From an uncultured Blautia sp. (lineage in GTDB: Bacteria > Bacillota > Clostridia > Lachnospirales > Lachnospiraceae): a DNA stretch of 38,498 nucleotides. Positions within the stretch are counted from its first letter, which is position 1. Each line of letters begins with the position of its first letter. The stretch spans positions 1-38,498 of the forward strand of contig CAKRXU010000027.1 in the NCBI GenBank assembly GCA_934424575.1, read 5' to 3'. The notes under the pieces were generated by a model. That model made no database searches. It saw nothing but the letters and a program-made list of their open reading frames with translations, and was not told the DNA's origin. The position numbers and the translations under genes are program-made. This document shows, one piece after another, positions 31,524 to 38,498 of this stretch.

Positions 31524-33947
31524 ATGAAAGATGTATGGGGACACAGTGGAAGCATGGATCAGAGTCTGTCTGAACTTGAAATCAGACACCGGACTCTGGC
31601 AAGAGAAGCGGCGGTGGAAGGTATTGTACTTCTGAAAAACGAAGGAGTACTTCCTCTTTCCGCAGATTCAGCGATCGCACTGCTTGGAAGTGGGGCAGAA
31701 AAGACTATTAAAGGCGGAATCGGTTCCGGTGATGTAAATAACAGAGAAAATATTTCCATTTATCAGGGAATGAAAGAAGCAGGCGTGACTATTACCAGCG
31801 AGGACTGGCTGGAGGATTATGAAGAACGTTATAAAAACGCACGAAATGTCTGGAAAGAAAAAATCCTTGAGGATGCAAAGCACGTAGATAATCCATTTGA
31901 TGCATACGCAAGCAACCCTTTTATTCTTCCGGAAGGACGGGCTGTTGAAGAAAAGGATATCACAGGTGCAAAAGCAGCCGTGTATGTGCTCAGCCGTATT
32001 TCCGGAGAGGGCAAAGACCGCCGCAGGGTAAAAGGAGACTATTATCTGAGCGAAAGAGAAGCAGCAGATTTTTTTTTCCTGAATGAAAAAAAGATTCCGG
32101 TCATCCTGCTTCTGAATGCCGGTGGTCCGATCGAACTGACTGACATTCTGGAAAATACAGAGAACATAAAGGCAATCCTTAATATTTCCCAGCCGGGGCA
32201 GGAGAGTGGATATGCGGTTGCAGATATCCTGCTGGGAAACTGTGTACCAAGTGCGAAACTGACGGCAACCTGGGCAAGAAGATATGAAGACTGCCCTTTT
32301 GCAGAGGATTACAGTTATTTGAATGGAAATCTGGATACCGAAGAGTACAAAGAAGGGATTTTTGTCGGATATCGTTATTTTGACAGCTTTGGCAAAAAGC
32401 CACTGTTTCCGTTTGGATTCGGACTGTCCTATACAGAATTTAAAATAGAATTCAAAGGGATTGAGACTTCGGAGAAAGAACTTGCAGTTGAAATGAAAGT
32501 TACTAATATCGGAGATACTTATGCAGGAAAAGAAGTTGTGCAGATTTATGCCTCTCTTCCTCAGACAGAGGTAAAGAAAGAATACCGCCGTCTCGTTGGA
32601 TATGCAAAAACAAAGCTTTTGCAGCCGGGAGAAGCTGAAACATTGAGGATCACAGTTGGACAGAAAGAACTGGCATATTTTTCTGAGGAAAAACATCAGT
32701 GGATCGTAGAAAAAGGAACCTATGGTATCTGGACCGGAAACAGTTCTGTATCTCTCGAATACAGTAGCACTGTAAAAGTAGAGCAAAGTGTATCATTGGA
32801 AGATACCTGTGTTCTGGAAAACACAGCAGAGATAGAAGAAGAACTGTGGAAAACGTACGAATGCAGAAAAACAACAGCAGATAACAGCCATTGTATTATT
32901 TTTACACCGCATCCAGAAGAGAAAAAAATATACAGATCAGCTTATGCCACGGAACAGATGGCAGAAGATCTGCTTCCTCTTCTCTACGGAAATATTGCAG
33001 AAACAACAAGTACTCTGGGGGCAGCAGGAATCCGTGTTCCGGGAACCGCAGGTGAGACAACAGAAGGACTTCTTGACAAGTATGGTATTCCATCGCTGAT
33101 CATGGCAGACGGACCGGCAGGTATCCGATTGCAGCAGCACTATGAAGTGGACAGGGCAACAGATACCGTTTATGGAATTGGTGTACTGGGTGCACTGGAG
33201 AATGGCTTCCTGGCAGACAGAGAAGAGCATGAGGGCGCTGACCAGTATTATCAGTACTGCACTGCATTCCCGGTAGGAACTGTAATGGCTCAGACCTGGA
33301 ACAGAGATCTGATGCAGAGATTTGGAGAAGCGGTTGCGCTTGAGATGGAAGCATTTCACGTCAATCTGTGGCTGGCACCGGGTCTGAATATCCACAGAAA
33401 TCCTCTTTGTGGACGAAATTTTGAGTATTATTCAGAAGATCCGTTCCTCTCAGGAACGCTGGCAGCATCTGTAACAAAAGGTGTGCAGTGCCGTAAGGGA
33501 TGTGGTGTTACAATTAAGCATTTTGCATGCAATAATCAGGAAGACAACCGTATGGGAGTGGATGTAAAGATTTCAGAGAGGACACTCAGAGAAATTTATC
33601 TTCGTGGATTTGAAATTGCAGTGAAAGAGGGTCAGCCGGCAGCAATCATGTCTTCTTACAATCTTGTCAATGGAGTGCATGCGGCGAACAGCAAAGATCT
33701 GTGTACCAGAATTGCCCGAAAAGAGTGGGGATTTGATGGAGTTATCATGTCTGACTGGAATACAACCGTACCGGAAGATGGAAGTGTTGCATGGAAATGT
33801 ACCGCGGCAGGAAATGACATCATCATGCCTGGAAATGCAGAAGATGCCGAAAGTATTCGCGAAGCATACAGAAACGGAGATCTTACAGAAGAAGAAATCC
33901 GTTCCTGTGCAGGCAGGATTCTTGAACTGATCAGTCAACTGACATAG
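31524..33947 (+). CDS. GH3 beta-glucosidase with reversed domain order
   Basis: An 807-residue glycoside hydrolase family 3 enzyme; AGGAGG sets the start at 31524, not the in-frame ATG at 31479. Domains are permuted: the GH3 C-terminal alpha/beta domain comes first (AREAAVEGIVLLKNEG, about residues 20-310), then a fibronectin-III-like domain (about 320-410), then the TIM barrel (about 520-800) with KHFACNNQE, NRMGVD and the nucleophile in GFDGVIMSDWN (Asp744). This order is known from Ruminococcus albus and Butyrivibrio beta-glucosidases. There is no signal peptide, so it is cytoplasmic and would finish imported gluco-oligosaccharides. Its stop is five bases from that of the convergent cdaR gene. 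Confidence 0.92.
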   Translation: MKDVWGHSGSMDQSLSELEIRHRTLAREAAVEGIVLLKNEGVLPLSADSAIALLGSGAEKTIKGGIGSGDVNNRENISIYQGMKEAGVTITSEDWLEDYEERYKNARNVWKEKILEDAKHVDNPFDAYASNPFILPEGRAVEEKDITGAKAAVYVLSRISGEGKDRRRVKGDYYLSEREAADFFFLNEKKIPVILLLNAGGPIELTDILENTENIKAILNISQPGQESGYAVADILLGNCVPSAKLTATWARRYEDCPFAEDYSYLNGNLDTEEYKEGIFVGYRYFDSFGKKPLFPFGFGLSYTEFKIEFKGIETSEKELAVEMKVTNIGDTYAGKEVVQIYASLPQTEVKKEYRRLVGYAKTKLLQPGEAETLRITVGQKELAYFSEEKHQWIVEKGTYGIWTGNSSVSLEYSSTVKVEQSVSLEDTCVLENTAEIEEELWKTYECRKTTADNSHCIIFTPHPEEKKIYRSAYATEQMAEDLLPLLYGNIAETTSTLGAAGIRVPGTAGETTEGLLDKYGIPSLIMADGPAGIRLQQHYEVDRATDTVYGIGVLGALENGFLADREEHEGADQYYQYCTAFPVGTVMAQTWNRDLMQRFGEAVALEMEAFHVNLWLAPGLNIHRNPLCGRNFEYYSEDPFLSGTLAASVTKGVQCRKGCGVTIKHFACNNQEDNRMGVDVKISERTLREIYLRGFEIAVKEGQPAAIMSSYNLVNGVHAANSKDLCTRIARKEWGFDGVIMSDWNTTVPEDGSVAWKCTAAGNDIIMPGNAEDAESIREAYRNGDLTEEEIRSCAGRILELISQLT

Positions 33948-33952
33948 AATCG

Positions 33953-35029
33953 TTACATCTTCAACGCCAGATACAGCCGCACAGCATCCTGAAACTCCCG
34001 CGGGTTGTATCCACATTTCTTATGGATATGATTGAGGCGGTACTGGATCGTATTCTTATGCAGATACGTCTCTTCGCAGGTCTTTTTGAGGGACATATCG
34101 CAGGAAAAATAAATACGAAGTAATTCAAGGTCTTCCGGAGAAAGCTTCTCGAGAGTTTTCTCCAGGAAGACTTTTTTGTTGCGGGAATTGATGGAGGCGA
34201 GGATCAGTTCCAGATCCAGGGAGGAAGCCTCTGCATAATTACATCCGGCGGGCATGGATTTCAGTGCAATCTCAGCAGAAAACGCAGAATCTGCGATCTC
34301 ATGGATCAAGGACGGGTTTCCCACAGCTATGCACAGAGTGCCTTCATATTTCTGTGCGAAATCCACCAGAATCTGTCTTTGCCGGTGGAAAACTTTGTCC
34401 TCGATGACAGCAAGATACTCATCCGGGTACACAAAAGTAAAAAGCTGGCTGTCAAGCTTCTGAAAAAGCCGGGAGATGGCAGTGTCCAGAGAAGCGGAGA
34501 GTACAGGTCCATCGTCAGAATGGATTTTCAGGCGAAGAAGCTGCCAGGACTTTTTTTCACTGATGTTCCACCGGGCAAGATTTTCTCTGAGATAATCAGG
34601 ATGGATGTCTTCATGGTCGATCAGCCCGCGCAGGATATAACTTTTTTTGTCAGATTCTGTACGGTTGAAAGCATCCAGTTCCTTCTCACGGATCAGAAGC
34701 CGGGTGATCCGTTCAGCCAGCTTGGCGTATTTGCGTACTTCATCAGGATTTCCGGTGATGCCGATGACGGCGATCATCTTATGATTATGGTAGACAGGAA
34801 GATTGACACCCTGCTGTGTGCCGGTAAAACGGTCATTTTCCCGAACTTCGATCACAGTACCGCGCTCGGCCGTCTGCTGTCCGATTTCATGAAAGGTCCC
34901 GATGCGTGTCGCATCTGTGCTGGCAAAAATCGTCCCGGAACAGTCGATGAAATTCACATTCTGCCCGCACAGGTCCCGGACGGTATCTACGATCTGCTGT
35001 GCAAGGGCTCTGGTGATGTAAGGTGTCAT
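33953..35029 (-). CDS. cdaR: CdaR-type sugar-diacid regulator
   Basis: A 358-residue transcription factor. The N-terminal Diacid_rec domain is clear (residues 1-130: ALAQQIVDTVRDLCGQNVNFID, GTIFASTDATRIGTFHE and GVNLPVYHNHKMIAVIGITG), and the PucR-type C-terminal helix-turn-helix reads SLKKTCEETYLHKNTIQYRLNHIHKKCGYN. CdaR activates galactarate, glucarate and glycerate genes in E. coli on sensing D-glycerate or the diacids. Here it is near glycerate kinase and in the same window as garR, garD and gudD, its expected targets. AGGAGG precedes the start. It lies 15 bases downstream of the GGDEF gene on the same strand, so the two form an operon. Confidence 0.92.
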   Translation of the reverse strand: MTPYITRALAQQIVDTVRDLCGQNVNFIDCSGTIFASTDATRIGTFHEIGQQTAERGTVIEVRENDRFTGTQQGVNLPVYHNHKMIAVIGITGNPDEVRKYAKLAERITRLLIREKELDAFNRTESDKKSYILRGLIDHEDIHPDYLRENLARWNISEKKSWQLLRLKIHSDDGPVLSASLDTAISRLFQKLDSQLFTFVYPDEYLAVIEDKVFHRQRQILVDFAQKYEGTLCIAVGNPSLIHEIADSAFSAEIALKSMPAGCNYAEASSLDLELILASINSRNKKVFLEKTLEKLSPEDLELLRIYFSCDMSLKKTCEETYLHKNTIQYRLNHIHKKCGYNPREFQDAVRLYLALKM

Positions 35030-35044
35030 GGCGTTCCTCCTGTT

Positions 35045-36958
35045 TTAGTTTTTTGCTTCTTCACGTGCTGCTTTGCGCGCCTTCTTTGAGGCGTACATTT
35101 TCTGGTCGGCGAGATTGATGTAGTCGTTAAGAGAGAAGACGGCATCATCCGCAATGACGCTGCCGATGCTTGCTTCAAGCGGAAATGGGAATCTGCTTAC
35201 GTCGGAAATTTCTTCAAGCGCATGAAGGATCGTTTTTTCTAGTCGATGCATTCTGGGGAGGTCAAAGTCAGGGATGACACATACGAATTCGTCTCCGCCG
35301 TAGCGCATGCATACAGAACCGACCGGGCAGCTCTTGTGTATGGCAGAAGCGATGGAACGGATCGCGAGGTTTCCCATATCGTGGCCAAAGTTATCATTGA
35401 TATATTTCAGATGATCTGCGTCAACAAAAAGAATGCCGAGGTGTTTCTTTTTCTGCATATATTTCTGGAACAGCGGAAGAGCCAGGTTCTCATAGGCCAT
35501 CCTGTTATAAAGTCCTGTCAGAGAATCGTGGATATAGAGCTGTGAAAGCTGCTTGTTCTTTTTGCACAGAACCAGTTTGTTATAAAGGGATTCCAGGGCA
35601 GTGCGGAAAGAATTGAGCATCTTAAACAGGAACTGATGATCCAGAAGATAATCGCAGTTCTGAAGAACAACATAGCCCACCTCGCGTTCACGGAAATGAA
35701 GCGGTGCGAAGACAAAAATGTTCTGATCTCCGGTACGCGTTATATCAGGAAGAAGATGTCCGTCAGTAATGGAAAGCTGCATAACAGCCTCAGTATCAGA
35801 CACCGGATGAACAACGGTCATTTTGTCCGGATAACCGACACAGCGGTAAATGTCATCTGGAATCTCGGGAAGGATATCTACCTTTTCAAGATGAAAAATA
35901 TCCGGGTTCATGAGAAGATACAGATTTCCGAATTGATGCTCATGAAGCCACATCTGCATATGAGAAGTCAGGTCCGTATAACTTGTACAGTCCAGCAGGA
36001 AACGATTGAGGTCGATCATCCAGTTCTGCATATCGCTCTGGCGGGCTTCGGAGAGAATACGCTTAATGATGTACTGGCCTCTGTCAGGAGGACATTCTGA
36101 CACGCAGCGGCAGCTTTCCTGAAAAATATGTACCGCCTGTGTGTAAGTGCACCGGCGGTCTGTTTGACCATTCCAGATATCGACAAGCAGTTCCATGGCA
36201 TGATACATGATTTCGGTTTTTGAAAAATCAGCAGTTGTGATGCGCGGATTGCAGTAAGATGCCTTGTCCTCGTTGTCAAAACCAGTCACCAGAAAGTCTT
36301 CCGGTATGGAAAAACCAGCTTCTCTGGCAGCGAGGCAGACTCCAACTGCGATGTTGTCACTGGCACAGACAAAAGCTTCCGGGAGCAGGTCTTTTTGCTG
36401 AAATTCTGTGAAAGCACGGATTCCTGTCTTAATCTCGAAGCTTCTTTCAATGACGCGTTCAGGTTCAAAGAGAATCCCATGTTTTTCAAGTGTTTTCCGG
36501 TAGGCGAGAAGACGCTTCTGATTTTCCTGATTCCGAGGAGAAGCGCCAACATAATTGAGTTTCCGGCAGCCATGTTCGGTGATCAGATGTTCCACCAGTA
36601 TGCCAAAATCCGTCAGGTTGTCAAGCCCGGAATAATAGAGTCCCGGAAGGTCTTCCAGAAGGGAAATGGCAGGAACACCGGATTCGCGGACTCTGGCGAG
36701 AAAACTTTCTTTGAGAGAAGCATCGGAGACATTGGAAAGATCCAGGATGATTCCGTCAAAGGTACGAAGATCAGGAAGTCTGGTGATATTGTATTCACCG
36801 GAATTATAGCCTTCATCGGTGTTGAAATTCCCGAAACTCTGAAAGACATACAGATCTGTATCGAGATGGTACTGGGAGGCATAGCGGCGGTATCCCTGAA
36901 CCCAGGCGTAGGTCACATAGCGTTTCCAGCCATCTGTTATAAGCGCGATTTTTTTCAT
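35045..36958 (-). CDS. Cytoplasmic LacI-type sugar-sensor fused to a diguanylate cyclase (GGDEF)
   Basis: A 637-residue fusion. Residues 1-285 are a periplasmic-binding-like domain as in LacI/GalR effector domains (KIALITDGWKRYVTYAWVQG at the start; AFVCASDNIAVGVCLAAREAGFSIPEDFLVTGFDN), without the LacI helix-turn-helix, a signal peptide or a membrane helix, so it is cytoplasmic. A middle region (about 290-470) looks GAF-like. The C-terminal GGDEF domain (about 480-630) has the intact active-site YGGDEF (554-558) and DSLTGLYNR, and no RxxD inhibitory site just upstream. It should make c-di-GMP in response to a cytoplasmic small molecule, perhaps a sugar or sugar acid. Its start has only a GGGG-type ribosome site. 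It is the first gene of an operon with cdaR. Confidence 0.85.
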   Translation of the reverse strand: MKKIALITDGWKRYVTYAWVQGYRRYASQYHLDTDLYVFQSFGNFNTDEGYNSGEYNITRLPDLRTFDGIILDLSNVSDASLKESFLARVRESGVPAISLLEDLPGLYYSGLDNLTDFGILVEHLITEHGCRKLNYVGASPRNQENQKRLLAYRKTLEKHGILFEPERVIERSFEIKTGIRAFTEFQQKDLLPEAFVCASDNIAVGVCLAAREAGFSIPEDFLVTGFDNEDKASYCNPRITTADFSKTEIMYHAMELLVDIWNGQTDRRCTYTQAVHIFQESCRCVSECPPDRGQYIIKRILSEARQSDMQNWMIDLNRFLLDCTSYTDLTSHMQMWLHEHQFGNLYLLMNPDIFHLEKVDILPEIPDDIYRCVGYPDKMTVVHPVSDTEAVMQLSITDGHLLPDITRTGDQNIFVFAPLHFREREVGYVVLQNCDYLLDHQFLFKMLNSFRTALESLYNKLVLCKKNKQLSQLYIHDSLTGLYNRMAYENLALPLFQKYMQKKKHLGILFVDADHLKYINDNFGHDMGNLAIRSIASAIHKSCPVGSVCMRYGGDEFVCVIPDFDLPRMHRLEKTILHALEEISDVSRFPFPLEASIGSVIADDAVFSLNDYINLADQKMYASKKARKAAREEAKN

Positions 36959-37048
36959 TATAAAATTACCCCATCCATTATATAGTAAAACCCATTAGTA
37001 ATATTATAACGAATCAGGAGACAAAATACCAGTTTTTGTGTACAAAAA

Positions 37049-37085
37049 ACCCGCTGGTCAGGGGGGAAGACCAACGGGTAAAAAA
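37049..37085 (-). terminator. Terminator of the glycerate kinase gene
   Basis: On the minus strand ACCCGTTGGTC (37079-37069) pairs with GACCAGCGGGT (37059-37049) with one G-U pair, followed by TTTTTT (37048-37043). The mirrored A-run on the other side may let it act on both strands. Confidence 0.9.
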
Positions 37086-37104
37086 AGGGAAAGGATTGGT
37101 TAAA

Positions 37105-38226
37105 TTAAAACAGGCGGAATACTTGCTCAGCGGCAGCTGTCATATTTGACTTTGCATTGTCAGGATCCATGGCTTCTTCCAGAGTGGAGATTCCACGGAC
37201 GATCGGGAAAAATGCATCAATACCGGCTTCGTTGCAGGCAACGGCTTCTTTTGTGACGCTTCCTGCAAAAGCGACGGTTTTTGCACCATATTTTTTGCCG
37301 AGTTTTGCGACGCCGACAGGAGCTTTTCCCATGGCGGTCTGATGATCCAGACGACCCTCACCGGTTACGACAACATCGGCGTTTTTCATTTCGTCCTCAA
37401 GATGGACAGCATTCAGGATGAGCTGGATGCCAGGAGTCAGTTCTCCGTTTAAGTAGCTTAAGAATGCAAAACCAAGTCCGCCTGCGGCACCTGCACCGGA
37501 TGCGTTCATATTGTCTTTTCCGATGGTCTGTGAGGTGACTTTTGCATAATTTTCCATTCCGGCATCGAGGACCGGAAGCATTTCGGAAGTAACGCCTTTC
37601 TGCGGACCATAGATGTAAGTGGCACCCTGGAAGCCGCAGAGCGGGTTTGTGACATCACATGCGATCTTGAAATTACACTGGGAGAGAAGCTCAGCATTGT
37701 CGGAAAGTCTGACGGAAGCGACTTTGGCAAGAGCCTGTCCGCCTTCGCCGGTGTCCTGACCGTCTTTGTCAAGGAAAGTAAAGCCAAGAGCACGGAGCAT
37801 TCCGATCCCACCGTCATTGGTAGCACTGCCGCCGATTCCGATGATGAAATTACGGATTCCCTTGTTGATGGCGTGAAGGATCATTTCGCCGACACCGTAA
37901 GTGGTAGCAATCATAGGATCTTTCTGCTCGGAGATCGTGATCCCGGCGGCAGATGCCATCTCCATGACAGCAGTGTTGGTATCTTTGAGATAGCCATAAT
38001 ATGCGTTGACCGGTTCATGATAAGGTCCGGTAACTGTGACATCGACACGTTCTCCATTCAGCCCTTCGATCAGGGCATCCGTAGTTCCCTCGCCGCCGTC
38101 AGCCAGTGGTTTGACGATCACTTCTGCATCTTTATGTGCGGCAAGAACGCCGGCTTTGACAGCCATGCCGGCTTCCATGGAAGTCATGCTTCCTTTAAAT
38201 GAATCAACAGCAACTACAACTTTCAT
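37105..38226 (-). CDS. garK: Glycerate kinase (class II, GarK/GlxK type)
   Basis: A 373-residue glycerate kinase that forms 2-phospho-D-glycerate, the last step linking galactarate/glucarate catabolism to glycolysis. The family blocks are in order: VAVDSFKGSMTSMEAG (residues 5-20), KPLADGGEGTTDAL, IIGIGGSATNDGGIGMLRALG, ACDVTNPLCGFQGATYIYGPQKG, GAAGGLGFAFLSYLNGEL and VVTGEGRLDHQT. Length fits the family (about 375-380). CAGGGGG precedes the ATG. It is on its own transcript upstream of the GGDEF-cdaR pair, separated by a terminator. Whether it is named garK or glxK is a matter of convention. Confidence 0.95.
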   Translation of the reverse strand: MKVVVAVDSFKGSMTSMEAGMAVKAGVLAAHKDAEVIVKPLADGGEGTTDALIEGLNGERVDVTVTGPYHEPVNAYYGYLKDTNTAVMEMASAAGITISEQKDPMIATTYGVGEMILHAINKGIRNFIIGIGGSATNDGGIGMLRALGFTFLDKDGQDTGEGGQALAKVASVRLSDNAELLSQCNFKIACDVTNPLCGFQGATYIYGPQKGVTSEMLPVLDAGMENYAKVTSQTIGKDNMNASGAGAAGGLGFAFLSYLNGELTPGIQLILNAVHLEDEMKNADVVVTGEGRLDHQTAMGKAPVGVAKLGKKYGAKTVAFAGSVTKEAVACNEAGIDAFFPIVRGISTLEEAMDPDNAKSNMTAAAEQVFRLF

Positions 38227-38433
38227 AACAAAACCCCCTGTTGGTAATGTGAATGTTTTTTTGAAAAAGCTGCTCAGGCAGTAAACGCAAATGTGTAAGG
38301 TGATTGGAGAAACTGAACAGCTTTGATGATGTTACTATAGCATGTGCGGGATGAAAAAGATATGTCTTTGATACTGAAAAATAAAGATAAATTTACGAAA
38401 TATATATACTATATAACAAAATATTTGAATAAC
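38227..38433 (-). promoter_or_regulatory. Upstream region of the glycerate kinase gene
   Basis: A minus-strand TATAGT (plus-strand positions about 38335-38340) is the best -10 for glycerate kinase; no good -35 is visible, consistent with an activated promoter. The region further right is AT-rich (38380-38430). I see no copy of the garR/gudD motif here. Confidence 0.35.
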
Positions 38434-38486
38434 TGCGCGTCGCATTCTCGTTACTTTTAGTGATGAGTTAGACGCGCAAATTTTTT
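38434..38486 (+). terminator. Long hairpin with T-run near the right edge
   Basis: TGCGCGTC (38434-38441) pairs perfectly with GACGCGCA (38471-38478), with an inner stem CTCGTTACT/AGTGATGAG (38447-38455/38459-38467), followed by AATTTTTT. It is oriented for plus-strand transcripts, but no plus-strand gene lies upstream within 4.4 kb, so it may end a small RNA or belong to a leader of a gene outside the window. Confidence 0.7.
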
Positions 38487-38498
38487 ACAAAAAAACAT

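Noticed and set aside
31668..32786. Minus-strand open frame of 372 codons opposite GH3
   Set aside because: It is a codon-bias shadow of the GH3 gene with no recognisable protein family.

Overview
The window looks like a chromosomal segment of a low/mid-GC Firmicute, most likely a gut Lachnospiraceae (Blautia/Ruminococcus-like). The reasons are strong AGGAGG ribosome sites, codon use, the family mix (GntP, GH94/GH3, Diacid_rec regulator, CstA) and the cobalamin-riboswitch-controlled transporter. This assignment is inference; there is no rRNA or marker gene. I see no tRNA, CRISPR array or insertion sequence.

Layout. (1) 1-7190: a cobalamin riboswitch with an intrinsic terminator leads a Nik/Dpp-type ABC transporter operon (two permeases, binding protein, two ATPases) that ends with a second, sugar-type binding-protein-like gene. 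Cobalt or another corrin-related ligand is the likely cargo. (2) 7200-19460: a hexaric-acid (galactarate/glucarate) catabolic region: tartronate semialdehyde reductase (garR), a PrpR-like regulator with a degenerate AAA+ core, an orphan GltD-like oxidoreductase, a LysR regulator, galactarate dehydratase (garD), glucarate dehydratase (gudD), a GntP permease, a DHDPS-family aldolase and a YiaK-like reductase. (3) 19470-21950: an unknown small protein plus CstA, then a relic of an AAA-ATPase-like gene. (4) 21950-33947: a beta-glucan oligosaccharide locus: two different GH94 phosphorylases, an AraC regulator, a binding protein with two permeases (no ATPase), and a GH3 beta-glucosidase with reversed domain order. 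(5) 33953-38226, minus strand: a CdaR-type sugar-diacid regulator, a cytoplasmic LacI-sensor/GGDEF fusion and glycerate kinase.

How it works together. GarD and GudD dehydrate galactarate and glucarate to 5-keto-4-deoxyglucarate. The DHDPS-family enzyme is the only aldolase candidate and would give pyruvate plus tartronate semialdehyde. GarR reduces the latter to glycerate, and glycerate kinase, 19 kb away beside cdaR, phosphorylates it. The beta-glucan locus lies between the two halves of this pathway.

The most interesting new signals are these: a shared, equally spaced promoter architecture upstream of garR and gudD (palindrome, TTGCAAC, ACCATAAAAA, -10); an 18/21 shared motif upstream of the GH94 operon and in the araC/binding-protein divergent region, with a further near copy inside a permease gene; a PrpR-like regulator without a GAFTGA loop; a sugar-sensor diguanylate cyclase in an operon with cdaR; and three extracytoplasmic binding proteins that all lack a lipobox cysteine.
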